64,000 nucleotides of DNA from Rahnella laticis (GCF_015644585.1 NZ_JADOBI010000007.1:62001-126000); one strand, 5' to 3'. Shown: positions 26,427 through 35,067, counted from the stretch's first letter. Notes: generated by a model from the letters alone, not told the origin. Numbers and translations are program-made.

Positions 26427-27824
26427 ATGGCAGCGACTCGCATTGAAAAAGACTCAATGGGGCCTATCGATGTTCCGGCAGATAAGCTTTGGGGCGCACA
26501 GACACAACGTTCGCTTGAACACTTTCGTATTTCCTCGGAAAAAATGCCGGTGGCCCTGATCCACGCACTGGCACAAACAAAACGTGCAGCGGCCAGTGTG
26601 AATATCGATCTGGGTTTATTACCCGCTGAACGCGGTAACGCCATCATTGCGGCGGCAGACGAAGTGCTGGCCGACAAACACACCACAGAATTCCCGCTTT
26701 CTATCTGGCAGACCGGTTCCGGCACCCAGACCAACATGAATATGAACGAAGTGCTGGCCAACCGGGCGAGTGAAATCCTCGGCGGCGAGCGCGGCGAAGG
26801 GCGCAAAGTTCATCCGAACGATGACGTGAACAAAAGCCAAAGCTCGAACGATGTCTTCCCGACCGCCATGCATGTGGCGGCGGTGACTGAGCTGCGCGAA
26901 AAGCTGATCCCTGAACTGAACGTGTTGCACAAAACCCTTCAGGCTAAGGCCGAAGCGTTTCGCGATATCGTCAAAATTGGGCGTACACACCTTCAGGATG
27001 CCACGCCGCTGACGCTGGGCCAGGAGATTTCCGGCTGGGTGGCGATGCTGGAACATAACCTTAAGCATATCGAAAACAGCATTCCGCATATCGCCGAACT
27101 GGCGCTGGGCGGCACTGCGGTCGGTACCGGCCTGAATACGCATCCGGAATATGCCGTGCGCGTGGCGAAAGCGCTGGCCGAACTGACCGGTCAACCGTTT
27201 GTGACGTCACCGAATAAATTTGAGGCGCTGGCCACCTGCGATGCGCTGGTTCACGGGCATGGCGCGCTGAAAGGCCTGGCCGCGTCGCTGATGAAAATTG
27301 CCAACGATGTGCGCTGGTTGTCATCCGGCCCGCGTTGCGGCATCGGCGAGATTTCCATTCCTGAAAACGAACCGGGCAGTTCCATTATGCCGGGTAAAGT
27401 GAACCCGACGCAGTGCGAAGCAATGACCATGCTGTGCGCGCAGGTGCTGGGTAATGATGTGGCGGTGAATATCGGCGGTGCTTCCGGTAACTTCGAACTA
27501 AACGTGTTCCGTCCGCTGGTGATCCACAACTTCCTGCAATCCGTCCGTCTGCTGGCTGACGGCCTGCGCGGCTTTAACGAGCATTGCGCAGTGGGCATCG
27601 AGCCTAACCGTGACCGTATTTCGCAGTTGCTCAACGAATCGCTGATGCTGGTGACCGCGCTGAATACGCATATCGGTTACGACAAAGCGGCAGAAATTGC
27701 CAAAAAAGCGCACCACGAAGGCCTGACGCTGAAAGGCTCAGCCCTGAAACTCGGTTATCTGACGGAAGAACAGTTTGATGAGTGGGTGCGTCCGGAAGAC
27801 ATGGTGGGCAGCATGAAACGCTGA
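26427..27824 (+). CDS. fumC: fumarate hydratase class II
   Basis: 465 residues, homotetrameric iron-independent fumarase of the citric acid cycle. The superfamily signature [15 protein letters not shown] (about 317-331) includes the catalytic Ser loop; [10 protein letters not shown] (written [18 protein letters not shown] in the gene) and [16 protein letters not shown] are further active-site parts. The ATG at 26427 follows AAGGAG by six bases and gives [12 protein letters not shown]. In E. coli fumC is induced by SoxS; no such box could be confirmed here. A strong terminator follows. Confidence 0.97.
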   Translation: MAATRIEKDSMGPIDVPADKLWGAQTQRSLEHFRISSEKMPVALIHALAQTKRAAASVNIDLGLLPAERGNAIIAAADEVLADKHTTEFPLSIWQTGSGTQTNMNMNEVLANRASEILGGERGEGRKVHPNDDVNKSQSSNDVFPTAMHVAAVTELREKLIPELNVLHKTLQAKAEAFRDIVKIGRTHLQDATPLTLGQEISGWVAMLEHNLKHIENSIPHIAELALGGTAVGTGLNTHPEYAVRVAKALAELTGQPFVTSPNKFEALATCDALVHGHGALKGLAASLMKIANDVRWLSSGPRCGIGEISIPENEPGSSIMPGKVNPTQCEAMTMLCAQVLGNDVAVNIGGASGNFELNVFRPLVIHNFLQSVRLLADGLRGFNEHCAVGIEPNRDRISQLLNESLMLVTALNTHIGYDKAAEIAKKAHHEGLTLKGSALKLGYLTEEQFDEWVRPEDMVGSMKR

Positions 27825-27856
27825 TCGTTTCCGGTTAACTGTGAGAACGCAAAATG

Positions 27857-27881
27857 AGGTCCGGATTTCCGGACCTTTTTT
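27857..27881 (+). terminator. rho-independent terminator of fumC
   Basis: AGGTCCGGA and TCCGGACCT form a perfect 9-bp stem with a TT loop, followed by six T residues. It may serve convergent tus as well. Confidence 0.92.
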
Positions 27882-27893
27882 ATGTGCCGCGCT

Positions 27894-28829
27894 TTATAAC
27901 GGATAGTCGGTATATAAATGAAGACGTTTGATCAGCAGGCTGAGCGGCTGTGATTTCGGCTTATATTTATGTTTCACCGACGACGCATCGTAATCCTGCA
28001 ATTCGCCGAGTTTTGGCACCTGCATTACCGGCGTGCGCAGACACAGCGCAATCAGCGGCAGCGGGCAGGGATGTTGCACCTGCTTCTGACTGTTGCGGTA
28101 CCACACGCGCGCAATCGGCTGGACTTTCACCGGACGTTTAAATTTCAGCGCCGCATGCTCAGGCAGGCGCTTTACGTCGTTCATTTCACGGTTAATATTT
28201 TCCATCCACTGTTCGCGGGTGTATGGCGAAACAGCGCGGCCCGCATTCAGGCTTTTTTCCAGCTGAGCCAGCACTTCATCGCGCGTGACGTTTTTGATGA
28301 TGTGTTTGTTCGCCCAGCCAAACCGCACGGAATCCGGATCATTCAGAAAATTGACCGAGCGGTAAGCGTTCAGCGTAATCAGCCCGCGCAGGTGAGTATG
28401 AACAAATTCAAAGCGCTGTTCGCGGGCGAGACCTGATTCAACCGTGACAATATTCTCCAGCTCGGCTTTTAATTTATTCACTTCTTCAATCAGCAGCAGG
28501 GCGGACTGATGCTCGGCTTCGTCCACCGCATAACACAACACGCCAGGCAGACGGACGGCGGATTTACTGCTCACATTCTCGTTATTATGATGGATAAACA
28601 GACGCTGGAAATGCTGTAACGCCAGCTGCTGCGCGGCTTCACCGGTAAAAGGGGTGACCTGAATTTTATCCGCAGGATTATGTTCTTCGCCCTTGGCAAT
28701 CTCCGGCAAGGCAAACACTCTGGCCTGCAATAATTCCAGCTGATTCAGGAAATTACCCAGATCGTGCAAAGCCAGTTCCAGTTCGTTAAAACAACCGTTC
28801 ATCCGGGCAATTAAATCATAATCTGCCAT
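27894..28829 (-). CDS. tus: Tus, replication terminus site-binding protein
   Basis: 311 residues. It binds Ter sites and stops the DnaB helicase from one side only. The family parts DNA-binding region and core are well preserved, such as SSKSAVRLPGVLCY, TLNAYRSVNFLNDP, RFGWANKHIIKN, RDEVLAQLEKSL and RPVKVQPIARVWYRN. Length equals that of E. coli Tus (309). The ATG follows a GGAGG ribosome site. A Ter site sits directly upstream (28838-28860), so Tus probably represses its own gene as in E. coli. Its presence marks this as the chromosome terminus. Confidence 0.96.
   Translation of the reverse strand: MADYDLIARMNGCFNELELALHDLGNFLNQLELLQARVFALPEIAKGEEHNPADKIQVTPFTGEAAQQLALQHFQRLFIHHNNENVSSKSAVRLPGVLCYAVDEAEHQSALLLIEEVNKLKAELENIVTVESGLAREQRFEFVHTHLRGLITLNAYRSVNFLNDPDSVRFGWANKHIIKNVTRDEVLAQLEKSLNAGRAVSPYTREQWMENINREMNDVKRLPEHAALKFKRPVKVQPIARVWYRNSQKQVQHPCPLPLIALCLRTPVMQVPKLGELQDYDASSVKHKYKPKSQPLSLLIKRLHLYTDYPL
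28063..28070 (+). other. KOPS motif pointing towards dif
   Basis: GGGCAGGG fits the FtsK-orienting sequence GGGNAGGG and reads rightwards, towards dif. It falls inside tus. Confidence 0.6.
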
Positions 28830-28837
28830 AAATCCTC

Positions 28838-28860
28838 CAGTTAGTTACAACATACAGTTT
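28838..28860 (-). other. Ter site 1 (Tus binding), upstream of tus
   Basis: On the minus strand the 15-base core GTATGTTGTAACTAA is identical to E. coli TerB; about 17 of 23 positions agree overall, including the G:C pair at position 6 whose cytosine flips to lock the helicase. In this orientation Tus should block forks travelling leftwards (falling coordinates) and let rightward forks pass. It covers the region just ahead of the tus ribosome site. Confidence 0.93.
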
Positions 28861-29009
28861 ATGACATAATTCAAAACCGTGCACACCTGACCTTCGGTTT
28901 TTTTATCAATTCCAGGATTTTAATGCTGTTTATCAGGGAAAAAGGCCAACGGTTTAAACCTGCGCGGCTTTATCGTAAGCTTGATTATCACATCGCCAGA
29001 AGGCCTGCC

Positions 29010-29591
29010 ATGAACTCTGAATTTCCTGATGATTTACCGCGTTGCCCGTGGGGCGATAACGACCCGATGATGCGCGATTACCACGATCGCGAATGGGGAA
29101 AACCGGTTCGCGACAGTCGTGCCTTATGGGAAAAGCTGATGCTGGACGGTTTCCAGGCGGGTTTATCATGGCGGATCGTACTGAAAAAACGCGATGCTTT
29201 GCGGCAGGCATTTTACCATTTTGACCCGCAAAAAGTGGCTGAATTTACTGAAGAAGATATCGAAAGATTAGTGAATGACGCCGCCATTATTCGTTCACGC
29301 AGCAAGATCACCGCAGTGATTAAAAACGCCCGTGCGTATCTGGCCATGCAGGCGTCAGGCGAAGAATTTGGTGAGTGGATTTGGGCGCAAATTGGCGGGA
29401 AAGCCATTCAGCACACCGGCCCGGTTCCCACGAAAGATGCGCTGTCAGAACGGATTTCGAAGGATCTGAAGAAAAGGGGATTTACCTTCGTCGGCCCGAC
29501 GATTGTTTATGCCTGGATGGAAGCGACGGGCCTGATTAATACACATCATCCCGACTGTTTTCGACGTGCTCAGGTTGCGGAAGATGCCTGA
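29010..29591 (+). CDS. tag: DNA-3-methyladenine glycosylase I
   Basis: 193 residues; removes 3-methyladenine from alkylated DNA. Family landmarks are RCPWGDNDPMMRDYHDREWG at the N-terminus, FQAGLSWRIVLKKR, and VGPTIVYAWMEATGLINTHH near the C-terminus, which includes zinc ligands (Cys and His near the N-terminus, His pair near the end) known for Tag. The start at 29010 follows AGAAGG and gives the usual length; the open frame extends 29 codons further up but without family likeness. Divergent from tus. Confidence 0.95.
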   Translation: MNSEFPDDLPRCPWGDNDPMMRDYHDREWGKPVRDSRALWEKLMLDGFQAGLSWRIVLKKRDALRQAFYHFDPQKVAEFTEEDIERLVNDAAIIRSRSKITAVIKNARAYLAMQASGEEFGEWIWAQIGGKAIQHTGPVPTKDALSERISKDLKKRGFTFVGPTIVYAWMEATGLINTHHPDCFRRAQVAEDA

Positions 29592-29618
29592 AACCTACTG
29601 AATGATAGGCAATAAATA

Positions 29619-30578
29619 TCATGAGCTGTGATGCTTTTGATATTGTGACGGTGTCACTGAAAGTTGTCTGACAAACGCCCGTCGCAGGATATCGACGCTG
29701 GAAAATCCGCATTCCGCCGCGATTTGTTTCACCGCCAGCTCGCCAGTTTCCAGCAGCTGACGCGCGTGAAATACACGCTGCTGTTCAAGCCATTCGGCCG
29801 GGGACTGATTCAGTTCCTGATTAAATAAACGGGTAATGTGCCGGGTGCTGATCCCCATATGTGTGGCGAGACTTTGCAAATTATGCGGCTGATCCAGAGT
29901 GTTCAGCACCCAGCGCTGAACGTCCTGCAAAGCAGAACGCCCGCTTAACGAAGCCTGCCCATGGCGGCTAAATTGTAACTGGCCGCCGGGACGTTTGAAA
30001 AACATTACCAGCTGCGCGGCAACGTCGAGTGCCGTTTCCCGCCCGAGATCTTCCTCCACCATATTCAGTGCTAAATCCAGCCCGGACGTTACGCCAGCCG
30101 CGGTGCGAAGTTCGGCATCGGCAATAAAAATTGCGTCAGCTTCTACGTTCACCTGCGGATATTCCTGATGAAGCCGTTCCGCAACAGTCCAGTGTGTGGT
30201 AACGCGACGCCCGTTGATTAATCCGGCCGCCGCAAGCAGCATCGCGCCGCTGCAAACCGAACCGAAACGCTGTGCGTGATGGCTCCAGCGGCAAATATTT
30301 TCATGCAGCTTTTCGTCTGAAATGAAGCTGTCGAGCACCGGCGCACCGGCAACCAGGAAGGTGTCAAGCGCGTCGGGAAGCGGGTCGTCGAGTGTCAGAT
30401 CGGCCAGCAGGCGGGCGCCGGAAGATGAAACAACGATCGGATCGGCCACGGCCATCACGCTGAGTTTATACACCTCACGCCCGCGTTGCTGATTTGCCTC
30501 GGCAAAAACGTCCAGCGGGCCGGAGACATCCAGCAACTGAACGCCTGGCACGGCCAGAATGATGATGTGTTTGGGCAT
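29619..30578 (-). CDS. GlxA-type regulator (DJ-1/PfpI domain plus AraC HTH), copy 1
   Basis: 319 residues. The N-terminal class-I glutamine amidotransferase-like (DJ-1/PfpI) domain starts MPKHIIILAVPGVQLLDVSGPLDVF and keeps the nucleophile-elbow Cys in SVCSGAMLLAAAG. The C-terminal part has two AraC helix-turn-helices (LQSLATHMGISTRHITRLF and VKQIAAECGFSSVDILRRAF). It is divergent from an HD-domain hydrolase gene and may control it. Its ligand is unknown. A second GlxA-type regulator stands at 34011. The coding sequence contains a perfect matS motif near its end. Confidence 0.9.
   Translation of the reverse strand: MPKHIIILAVPGVQLLDVSGPLDVFAEANQQRGREVYKLSVMAVADPIVVSSSGARLLADLTLDDPLPDALDTFLVAGAPVLDSFISDEKLHENICRWSHHAQRFGSVCSGAMLLAAAGLINGRRVTTHWTVAERLHQEYPQVNVEADAIFIADAELRTAAGVTSGLDLALNMVEEDLGRETALDVAAQLVMFFKRPGGQLQFSRHGQASLSGRSALQDVQRWVLNTLDQPHNLQSLATHMGISTRHITRLFNQELNQSPAEWLEQQRVFHARQLLETGELAVKQIAAECGFSSVDILRRAFVRQLSVTPSQYQKHHSS
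29645..29657. other. matS site (MatP binding)
   Basis: GTGACGGTGTCAC, a perfect consensus match, between the two Ter sites and about 3 kb from dif. Confidence 0.82.
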
Positions 30579-30693
30579 GAGATGATTTCCTGTCGCAGAA
30601 TGCGGATATGTCCCTAATCGTCATATTGCGACGATTGATGACATTCATAGTGAAGCTTAATCTGGGCTCATTCAACCCCAACGGAGAAATATT

Positions 30694-31335
30694 ATGAGTC
30701 TGAACATTCAGGGCATCCGCATTCCCGACAGCAAAATGGCGCGCGAAGCCACCGAACTGGTCCGCGATACAGAAACCGATTTACTGTTCCATCATTCCAG
30801 CCGCGTGTATTACTGGGCGGCACTTGCCGGTCAGCAACGTCAGCTTAAAGTCGATCACGAGTTGCTGTATATCGGCTGTATGTTCCACGACATGGGGCTG
30901 ACCCACGAAAATTGTAGCTGCGATAAACGCTTTGAAGTGGACGGCGCAAACGCGGCCCGCAAATTTATGCAGCAACACGGCGTCAGCACGCAGGATATTG
31001 ATAAAGTCTGGACCGCGATTGCCTTGCACACGACGCCCGGGATCCCTGAATTTATGGATCCGGTCATTGCGCTGGTGACAGCAGGTGTGGAAATGGACGT
31101 TCTCGGGATTAATTATCAGGGATACGATGACGACGTGCGAAATGCGGTTGTGGATGCGCATCCGCGGACACCGGCATTTAAAGAAGACATCATTCAGGCA
31201 TTTTATGATGGCATCAAAAACAGACCGCAAACCACATTTGGCAACGTGAAAGCGGATGTCATTGCCGACAAAGAACCCGATTTCATCAGAGGCAATTTCT
31301 GTTCGGTGATCCGCGGATCCCGCTGGCAGGGGTAA
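30694..31335 (+). CDS. HD-domain metal-dependent hydrolase
   Basis: 213 residues. The metal-binding HD pattern is visible as LLFHHSSRVYYWA (first His), MFHDMGLTHE (HD pair) and a later IALHTTPGIPE segment with Asp in the following helix. This resembles the group that includes cyanamide-hydratase-like proteins, but substrate is unknown. It is divergent from the GlxA-type regulator at 30578 with 115 bases between, a common regulator-target layout. A terminator follows. Confidence 0.8.
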   Translation: MSLNIQGIRIPDSKMAREATELVRDTETDLLFHHSSRVYYWAALAGQQRQLKVDHELLYIGCMFHDMGLTHENCSCDKRFEVDGANAARKFMQQHGVSTQDIDKVWTAIALHTTPGIPEFMDPVIALVTAGVEMDVLGINYQGYDDDVRNAVVDAHPRTPAFKEDIIQAFYDGIKNRPQTTFGNVKADVIADKEPDFIRGNFCSVIRGSRWQG

Positions 31336-31346
31336 GAAGAAAAGGG

Positions 31347-31374
31347 CGCACCGGGCAAGATTCCGGTGCGTTTT
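31347..31374 (+). terminator. terminator of the HD-hydrolase gene
   Basis: CGCACCGG and CCGGTGCG make an 8-bp stem with an eight-base loop, followed by TTTT. Confidence 0.85.
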
Positions 31375-31391
31375 CCTGTCGTACAAAACTG

Positions 31392-31697
31392 TCAGACCAG
31401 ACGAAACTCAATCATAAACAGTGATTTCAGACCGGGGTAAATCTCGCTGATCACCTGTTTCAGCTCAGGTAATGTCATATTTTCCTGCAAGGCATGGGCG
31501 TCATTCAGCTCGTCAAATTGTACCGGCGTAACGTCGATAATCTCGATATTGCAGAAGAAAACGTTGTCTTCATAACGACTTACGCGAACACGATCGCCCG
31601 CCACAAAATTAGCATCGCTGGCTTCACGGAGCGTGATCGTTTTGCGCCCGGCCAGAATATCGGCCTCGAAACGACCGTAAAATGTGATGTCTTTCAT
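31392..31697 (-). CDS. yqfB: YqfB-like N(4)-acetylcytidine amidohydrolase (ASCH domain)
   Basis: 101 residues, all of an ASCH domain. E. coli YqfB, of 103 residues, deacetylates N4-acetylcytidine. Matching parts are DITFYGRFEADILAGRKTIT near the N-terminus (with the Lys and Thr of the active site) and ENMTLPELKQVISEIYPG near the C-terminus. Convergent with the HD-hydrolase gene. Confidence 0.88.
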   Translation of the reverse strand: MKDITFYGRFEADILAGRKTITLREASDANFVAGDRVRVSRYEDNVFFCNIEIIDVTPVQFDELNDAHALQENMTLPELKQVISEIYPGLKSLFMIEFRLV

Positions 31698-31858
31698 CAG
31701 ATGTTATCCCTCAGCGCTACGTTAAAGTCTTGTTCGCCACATCATACGAAGCATGCCGATAAAATCAACAAACACATTGATAAATATGATAAAAAAGTGA
31801 TGAATTACGAACTAATCCAAATCTTTCGCTGACAGGTGCTGAGGTCGCGTGAGACACT

Positions 31859-31875
31859 CAGAATTCACGTAGCGC
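31859..31875 (+). repeat. 17-bp dispersed motif near dif, copy 1
   Basis: CAGAATTCACGTAGCGC, 30 bases before the methyltransferase start. The same 17 bases recur at 33164-33180, and 16 of them inverted at 33123-33138. Meaning unknown. Confidence 0.6.
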
Positions 31876-31904
31876 GATCAAATGACGGTCAGAACGGAGA
31901 GGAA

Positions 31905-32513
31905 ATGGACGATATTTCGGCGAAAAACATCATTTCACTGTATCAGCGACATGCTGATATCTGGGATAAATTGCGTAAAAATCAGGGATATGAAAAGGCG
32001 TGGCTGGACCGTTTTCTGGCTCTGATCCCGTCAGAAGGCCGCATTCTGGACATCGGTTGCGGAGCAGGAAAACCCATCGCCGAATATTTTATAGAACGTC
32101 ATTTCTCAGTGACCGGCGTCGATTCTTCAGAACCGATGATTTCGATTTGCCGTGAACGTTTCCCGGAACAACACTGGCAGGTTGCCGATATGCGTTCGTT
32201 ATCGCTGAACGAGAAGTTCGACGGGCTGATTGCCTGGGACAGTTTTTTTCATCTGACGCGCGATGATCAGCGTGCCATGTTTGCCATTTTTGAGAAACAC
32301 GCAAAGCCTGATGCAGCATTGATGTTCACCAGCGGTCCCGGCAACGGTGAGGCGATTGGCACATTTGAAGGGGAAGATCTGTATCACGCAAGTCTGGCTC
32401 CGGAAGAATACCGTGCGCTGTTTGATGAACATGGTTTCAGGGAAGTGAAGATGGTTGCCGAAGACCCGACATGTGCAGGACATACCATCTGGCTGGCACA
32501 GTTTAAAGGCTGA
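31905..32513 (+). CDS. class I SAM-dependent methyltransferase
   Basis: 202 residues. Motif I LDIGCGAGKPIAEYF (about 46-60) binds S-adenosylmethionine; VTGVDSSEPM is the acidic post-I loop; WQVADMRSLSL and GLIAWDSFFHL follow in the usual order. Substrate cannot be assigned; the form is that of small-molecule methyltransferases of the Methyltransf_25 type. The ATG at 31905 follows GGAGAGGAA. It is the gene immediately to the left of dif. Confidence 0.85.
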   Translation: MDDISAKNIISLYQRHADIWDKLRKNQGYEKAWLDRFLALIPSEGRILDIGCGAGKPIAEYFIERHFSVTGVDSSEPMISICRERFPEQHWQVADMRSLSLNEKFDGLIAWDSFFHLTRDDQRAMFAIFEKHAKPDAALMFTSGPGNGEAIGTFEGEDLYHASLAPEEYRALFDEHGFREVKMVAEDPTCAGHTIWLAQFKG

Positions 32514-32626
32514 GATAGTCAGTGAAGTGGTGAAAGCTGCCGGAATGAAAGGATGCAGAACTGGCAGATTTTACGGAATGACGTGACGAACTAAAGCCGG
32601 ATATCCTGAGTTTCTTAGATAACCAA

Positions 32627-32654
32627 AGTGCGCATAATGTATATTATGTTAAAT
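32627..32654 (+). other. dif: dif, chromosome dimer resolution site for XerCD
   Basis: The XerC arm is AGTGCGCATAA, the centre TGTATA and the XerD arm TTATGTTAAAT. Only the first base differs from the E. coli dif (A instead of G). It lies in the gap between the methyltransferase and cupin genes, 3.8 kb from Ter site 1 and 3.5 kb from Ter site 2. Confidence 0.97.
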
Positions 32655-32715
32655 TGAAATGCTATTAACGAACCCACCATCAATCTATCGTCTCTCCTGC
32701 CATTCTGTTCCTTTT

Positions 32716-33078
32716 TCATGACTCTTCACCTGTGCTTTGATCTTCAATATCACCATAATGCACGGCCAGCCAGACTGTGATTTCATTTGCGGCTGTCCAC
32801 TCCAAACGGTGTTTGCGTAACGCCGGAATGTTGATGCAGTCGCCGGCGTGCATTACCCGCGTCTGCGTTTCGTTTTCCATTCGCAAACCGGCTGAACCTT
32901 GCAGAACCGTGACCCACTCGCTTTGCGTCTGGCAATACCAGAAATCTGGCGGACTTGCCTGGCCGGTTGAAACAATTCTCTCAATACGCATGCCCGGTAT
33001 GTTCAACAGCGCTTCGAAGGTTTCGTTTTCCTGCGCACTGGCAGTAACCGGTAAACCGGCAAACAAATTAGACAGCAT
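32716..33078 (-). CDS. cupin-domain protein
   Basis: 120 residues in a single small cupin fold. The second part has HAGDCINIPALRKHRLEW, the typical cupin motif 2 with a His metal ligand, and the first part has WVTVLQGSAGLRME. The first cupin histidines are replaced, so metal binding may be weak. The open frame reaches 33156, but MLSNLFAGLP at 33078 follows AAAGGAG with good spacing; the longer reading would also run through an inverted repeat. Function unknown. It is the gene immediately right of dif. Confidence 0.75.
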   Translation of the reverse strand: MLSNLFAGLPVTASAQENETFEALLNIPGMRIERIVSTGQASPPDFWYCQTQSEWVTVLQGSAGLRMENETQTRVMHAGDCINIPALRKHRLEWTAANEITVWLAVHYGDIEDQSTGEES

Positions 33079-33122
33079 GCGGACGCTCCTTTCGGCGGAT
33101 ATCAACCAGTTCAAACTGACAA

Positions 33123-33138
33123 CGCTACGTGAATTCTG
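33123..33138 (-). repeat. dispersed motif near dif, copy 2 (inverted)
   Basis: CGCTACGTGAATTCTG, the reverse complement of 16 bases of copies 1 and 3. With copy 3 it forms a 15-16-bp inverted repeat around a 25-base loop, upstream of the cupin gene. Confidence 0.6.
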
Positions 33139-33163
33139 AATTTCTGGCAGTACCATAATGCTG

Positions 33164-33180
33164 CAGAATTCACGTAGCGC
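33164..33180 (+). repeat. 17-bp dispersed motif near dif, copy 3
   Basis: CAGAATTCACGTAGCGC, identical to copy 1 and in the same orientation; 1.3 kb apart, with dif between them. Confidence 0.6.
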
Positions 33181-33204
33181 ATTCTTTATTTTGGCCGGTT
33201 TCAG

Positions 33205-33810
33205 CTATAACCCGGCATAAACCTTCTCGACCTTCGCCATATATCGTGGTGCCTGCGGGGCCGGATGATACTGACGAACATGCCAGTTAAACGCTTCCGG
33301 CGTCAGCTGATTGATCATCAGAATTGCCGTCTGGCGGTTTGAGGAAAATGTCCGCAATAAAGCACCGGCACCGTTAGCGTAAGCGACTTCTGTAGCATAG
33401 CGACGCGTCAGCGGATCGTTAATCCAGTTTAATTGCTGATGCTGTAATCCGCTGAGATATGCCGTACCCAAATCAATGTTGGTTTCCGGATCATGCAATT
33501 GTCTGTCGCTCGGGCAACCGCGTTTACCTTTATACCGGTATGCATCGCAGCCGCTGGTCGAGGCTTTAAGTTGCATCAGGCCAATGGCATTCGACGGGCT
33601 GACGGCGTCCGGATTGTAGCTGGACTCAACCTGGATAATTGCTTTGATCAGTTTCCGGTCAACTTTGTAATTATCGGCCGCATCTTCAATGATATTGTCA
33701 TAAGCGTGGGTATCGTATTTTTTATAATGCGTTTTGCCAGAGCAACCCGCCAGAATCATCAGCATGATCAACAGGCTGATCCGTGACGGCTGTTTGAGTA
33801 ATGAATTCAT
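33205..33810 (-). CDS. emtA: membrane-bound lytic murein transglycosylase EmtA (MltE)
   Basis: 201 residues. A lipoprotein signal ends in LILAGCSG, so the Cys at about residue 23 would be lipidated and the enzyme held at the outer membrane. The SLT domain shows the catalytic Glu in IIQVESSYNPDAVS, then SNAIGLMQLKASTSG and YANGAGALLRTFSSNR, all close to E. coli EmtA. It cleaves glycan strands endolytically with 1,6-anhydro products. Confidence 0.93.
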   Translation of the reverse strand: MNSLLKQPSRISLLIMLMILAGCSGKTHYKKYDTHAYDNIIEDAADNYKVDRKLIKAIIQVESSYNPDAVSPSNAIGLMQLKASTSGCDAYRYKGKRGCPSDRQLHDPETNIDLGTAYLSGLQHQQLNWINDPLTRRYATEVAYANGAGALLRTFSSNRQTAILMINQLTPEAFNWHVRQYHPAPQAPRYMAKVEKVYAGL

Positions 33811-33975
33811 GAAATCTCACGGTTAAATGCGTCATTTTGGACGCTGACAAGATACCCTTAACGCCGCTGAGTATCATGGTTTAATTGAATTTTTTCACGT
33901 TTTACGTGTGCCAAAAATGCGCAATGCAAACCTCCTGCCGTTTCTTCTTTCACGGGCTTAGCCTTAAATAGCGTA

Positions 33976-34003
33976 TTGACTTATTTAATACAAATTGTAT
34001 TTT
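33976..34003 (+). promoter_or_regulatory. candidate promoter with operator palindrome ahead of the second GlxA gene
   Basis: TTGACT at 33976-33981 and TATTTT at 33998-34003 are spaced 16 bases. The spacer and -10 region hold a perfect palindrome, AATACAA, A, TTGTATT (33987-34001). The ATG follows only seven bases after the -10 box, so the transcript may have almost no leader. Confidence 0.45.
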
Positions 34004-34010
34004 TAATGCC

Positions 34011-34988
34011 ATGAAAACTTTTCTGATTATCGTCCCTGACGGGGGCATGTTATTTGAAGCGGCCGGTATCGCCGACATCCTTATGCAGGCGAATCGTCTG
34101 ATGCCTGCTGGCGGGACGAATTCTCCTTATCAGGTCACGGTCGCCACCACGCAACCTCACCGCGTGGTTCACGGCGTTTCCGGCCTGAATTTGCTGGCTG
34201 ACCACCGGCTTTGCGACCTTGACCCTGAACTTCCCCGCGACACTATTCTGATCACTGGCAAAGGGCTGACCGAAGAAGAAGGATCGGACGTCGTTGACTG
34301 GGTCAAACGCGCTGCACCCCATGCCCGGCGTGTTGTTTCCATTTGTGGCGGAGCCATGTTACTGGCGAAAACCGGCTTGCTGGATGGACGTCACGCCACG
34401 ACGCACTGGCGGTTACTGGACACGTTGCAAGCTGAATTCCCGCAGATCGCCGTCGAACGCGGGCCTATTTATGTGCAGGATGGCCCGGTCTGGACTTCCG
34501 GCGGCGTCAGTTCCGGCTTTGATCTTACACTCGCGCTGGTGGAAGACGATCAGGGTTTTAATCTGGCCAGAGACGTTGCACAGGATTTAGTGATGTTTCT
34601 GCGCAGGCCTGGTGGACAGGCACAGTTTAGCCGCTATCTTTTGAATCAGGCCAGCGAAGGCCCTATCCGCGAGCTTCAGCTCTGGTTACCGGAGAACCTC
34701 ACCGGCGATTTATCTGTCGAAGCTCTGGCTGAACGTGCCGCCATGAGCCCGCGTAATTTTACCCGGGTTTTCACCCGCGAAACCGGGATCACGCCGGCCA
34801 AATATGTTGAAGAAGTTCGCCTTAATGCGGCCAGGCAACGGCTTGAACAAACCACACAAGGCGTCGAGCAAATCGCACAGGTCACCGGATTTGGCAGTGG
34901 CCTGAATTTGCGGCGTGTTTTTGAAAGGAATTTACACCTGACCCCGACGGAATACCGGGAACGCTTCTGCTCACGCATGTTGGCGTAA
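34011..34988 (+). CDS. GlxA-type regulator (DJ-1/PfpI domain plus AraC HTH), copy 2
   Basis: 325 residues of the same architecture as the gene at 29619-30578: DJ-1/PfpI domain with the elbow Cys in SICGGAMLLAKTG, then AraC helices (SVEALAERAAMSPRNFTRVF and VEQIAQVTGFGSGLNLRRVF). The two proteins are only distantly alike outside shared motifs. No ribosome-binding sequence is visible ahead of the ATG, which agrees with a leaderless message. It precedes the GAPDH gene by 79 bases in the same direction. Confidence 0.9.
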   Translation: MKTFLIIVPDGGMLFEAAGIADILMQANRLMPAGGTNSPYQVTVATTQPHRVVHGVSGLNLLADHRLCDLDPELPRDTILITGKGLTEEEGSDVVDWVKRAAPHARRVVSICGGAMLLAKTGLLDGRHATTHWRLLDTLQAEFPQIAVERGPIYVQDGPVWTSGGVSSGFDLTLALVEDDQGFNLARDVAQDLVMFLRRPGGQAQFSRYLLNQASEGPIRELQLWLPENLTGDLSVEALAERAAMSPRNFTRVFTRETGITPAKYVEEVRLNAARQRLEQTTQGVEQIAQVTGFGSGLNLRRVFERNLHLTPTEYRERFCSRMLA

Positions 34989-35067
34989 ATTGATCTTTTA
35001 TTGTCATTTACGCCATATCTCCTTCGGTCTACATTACATGCAGGTCTGATAATAAAGGAGTTTCATC

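Noticed and set aside
32514-32715. Possibility that the dif-like site marks an integrated Xer-dependent phage or plasmid
   Set aside because: There are no phage genes, no second dif-like copy nearby, and Ter, matS and tus agree with a native chromosomal terminus.
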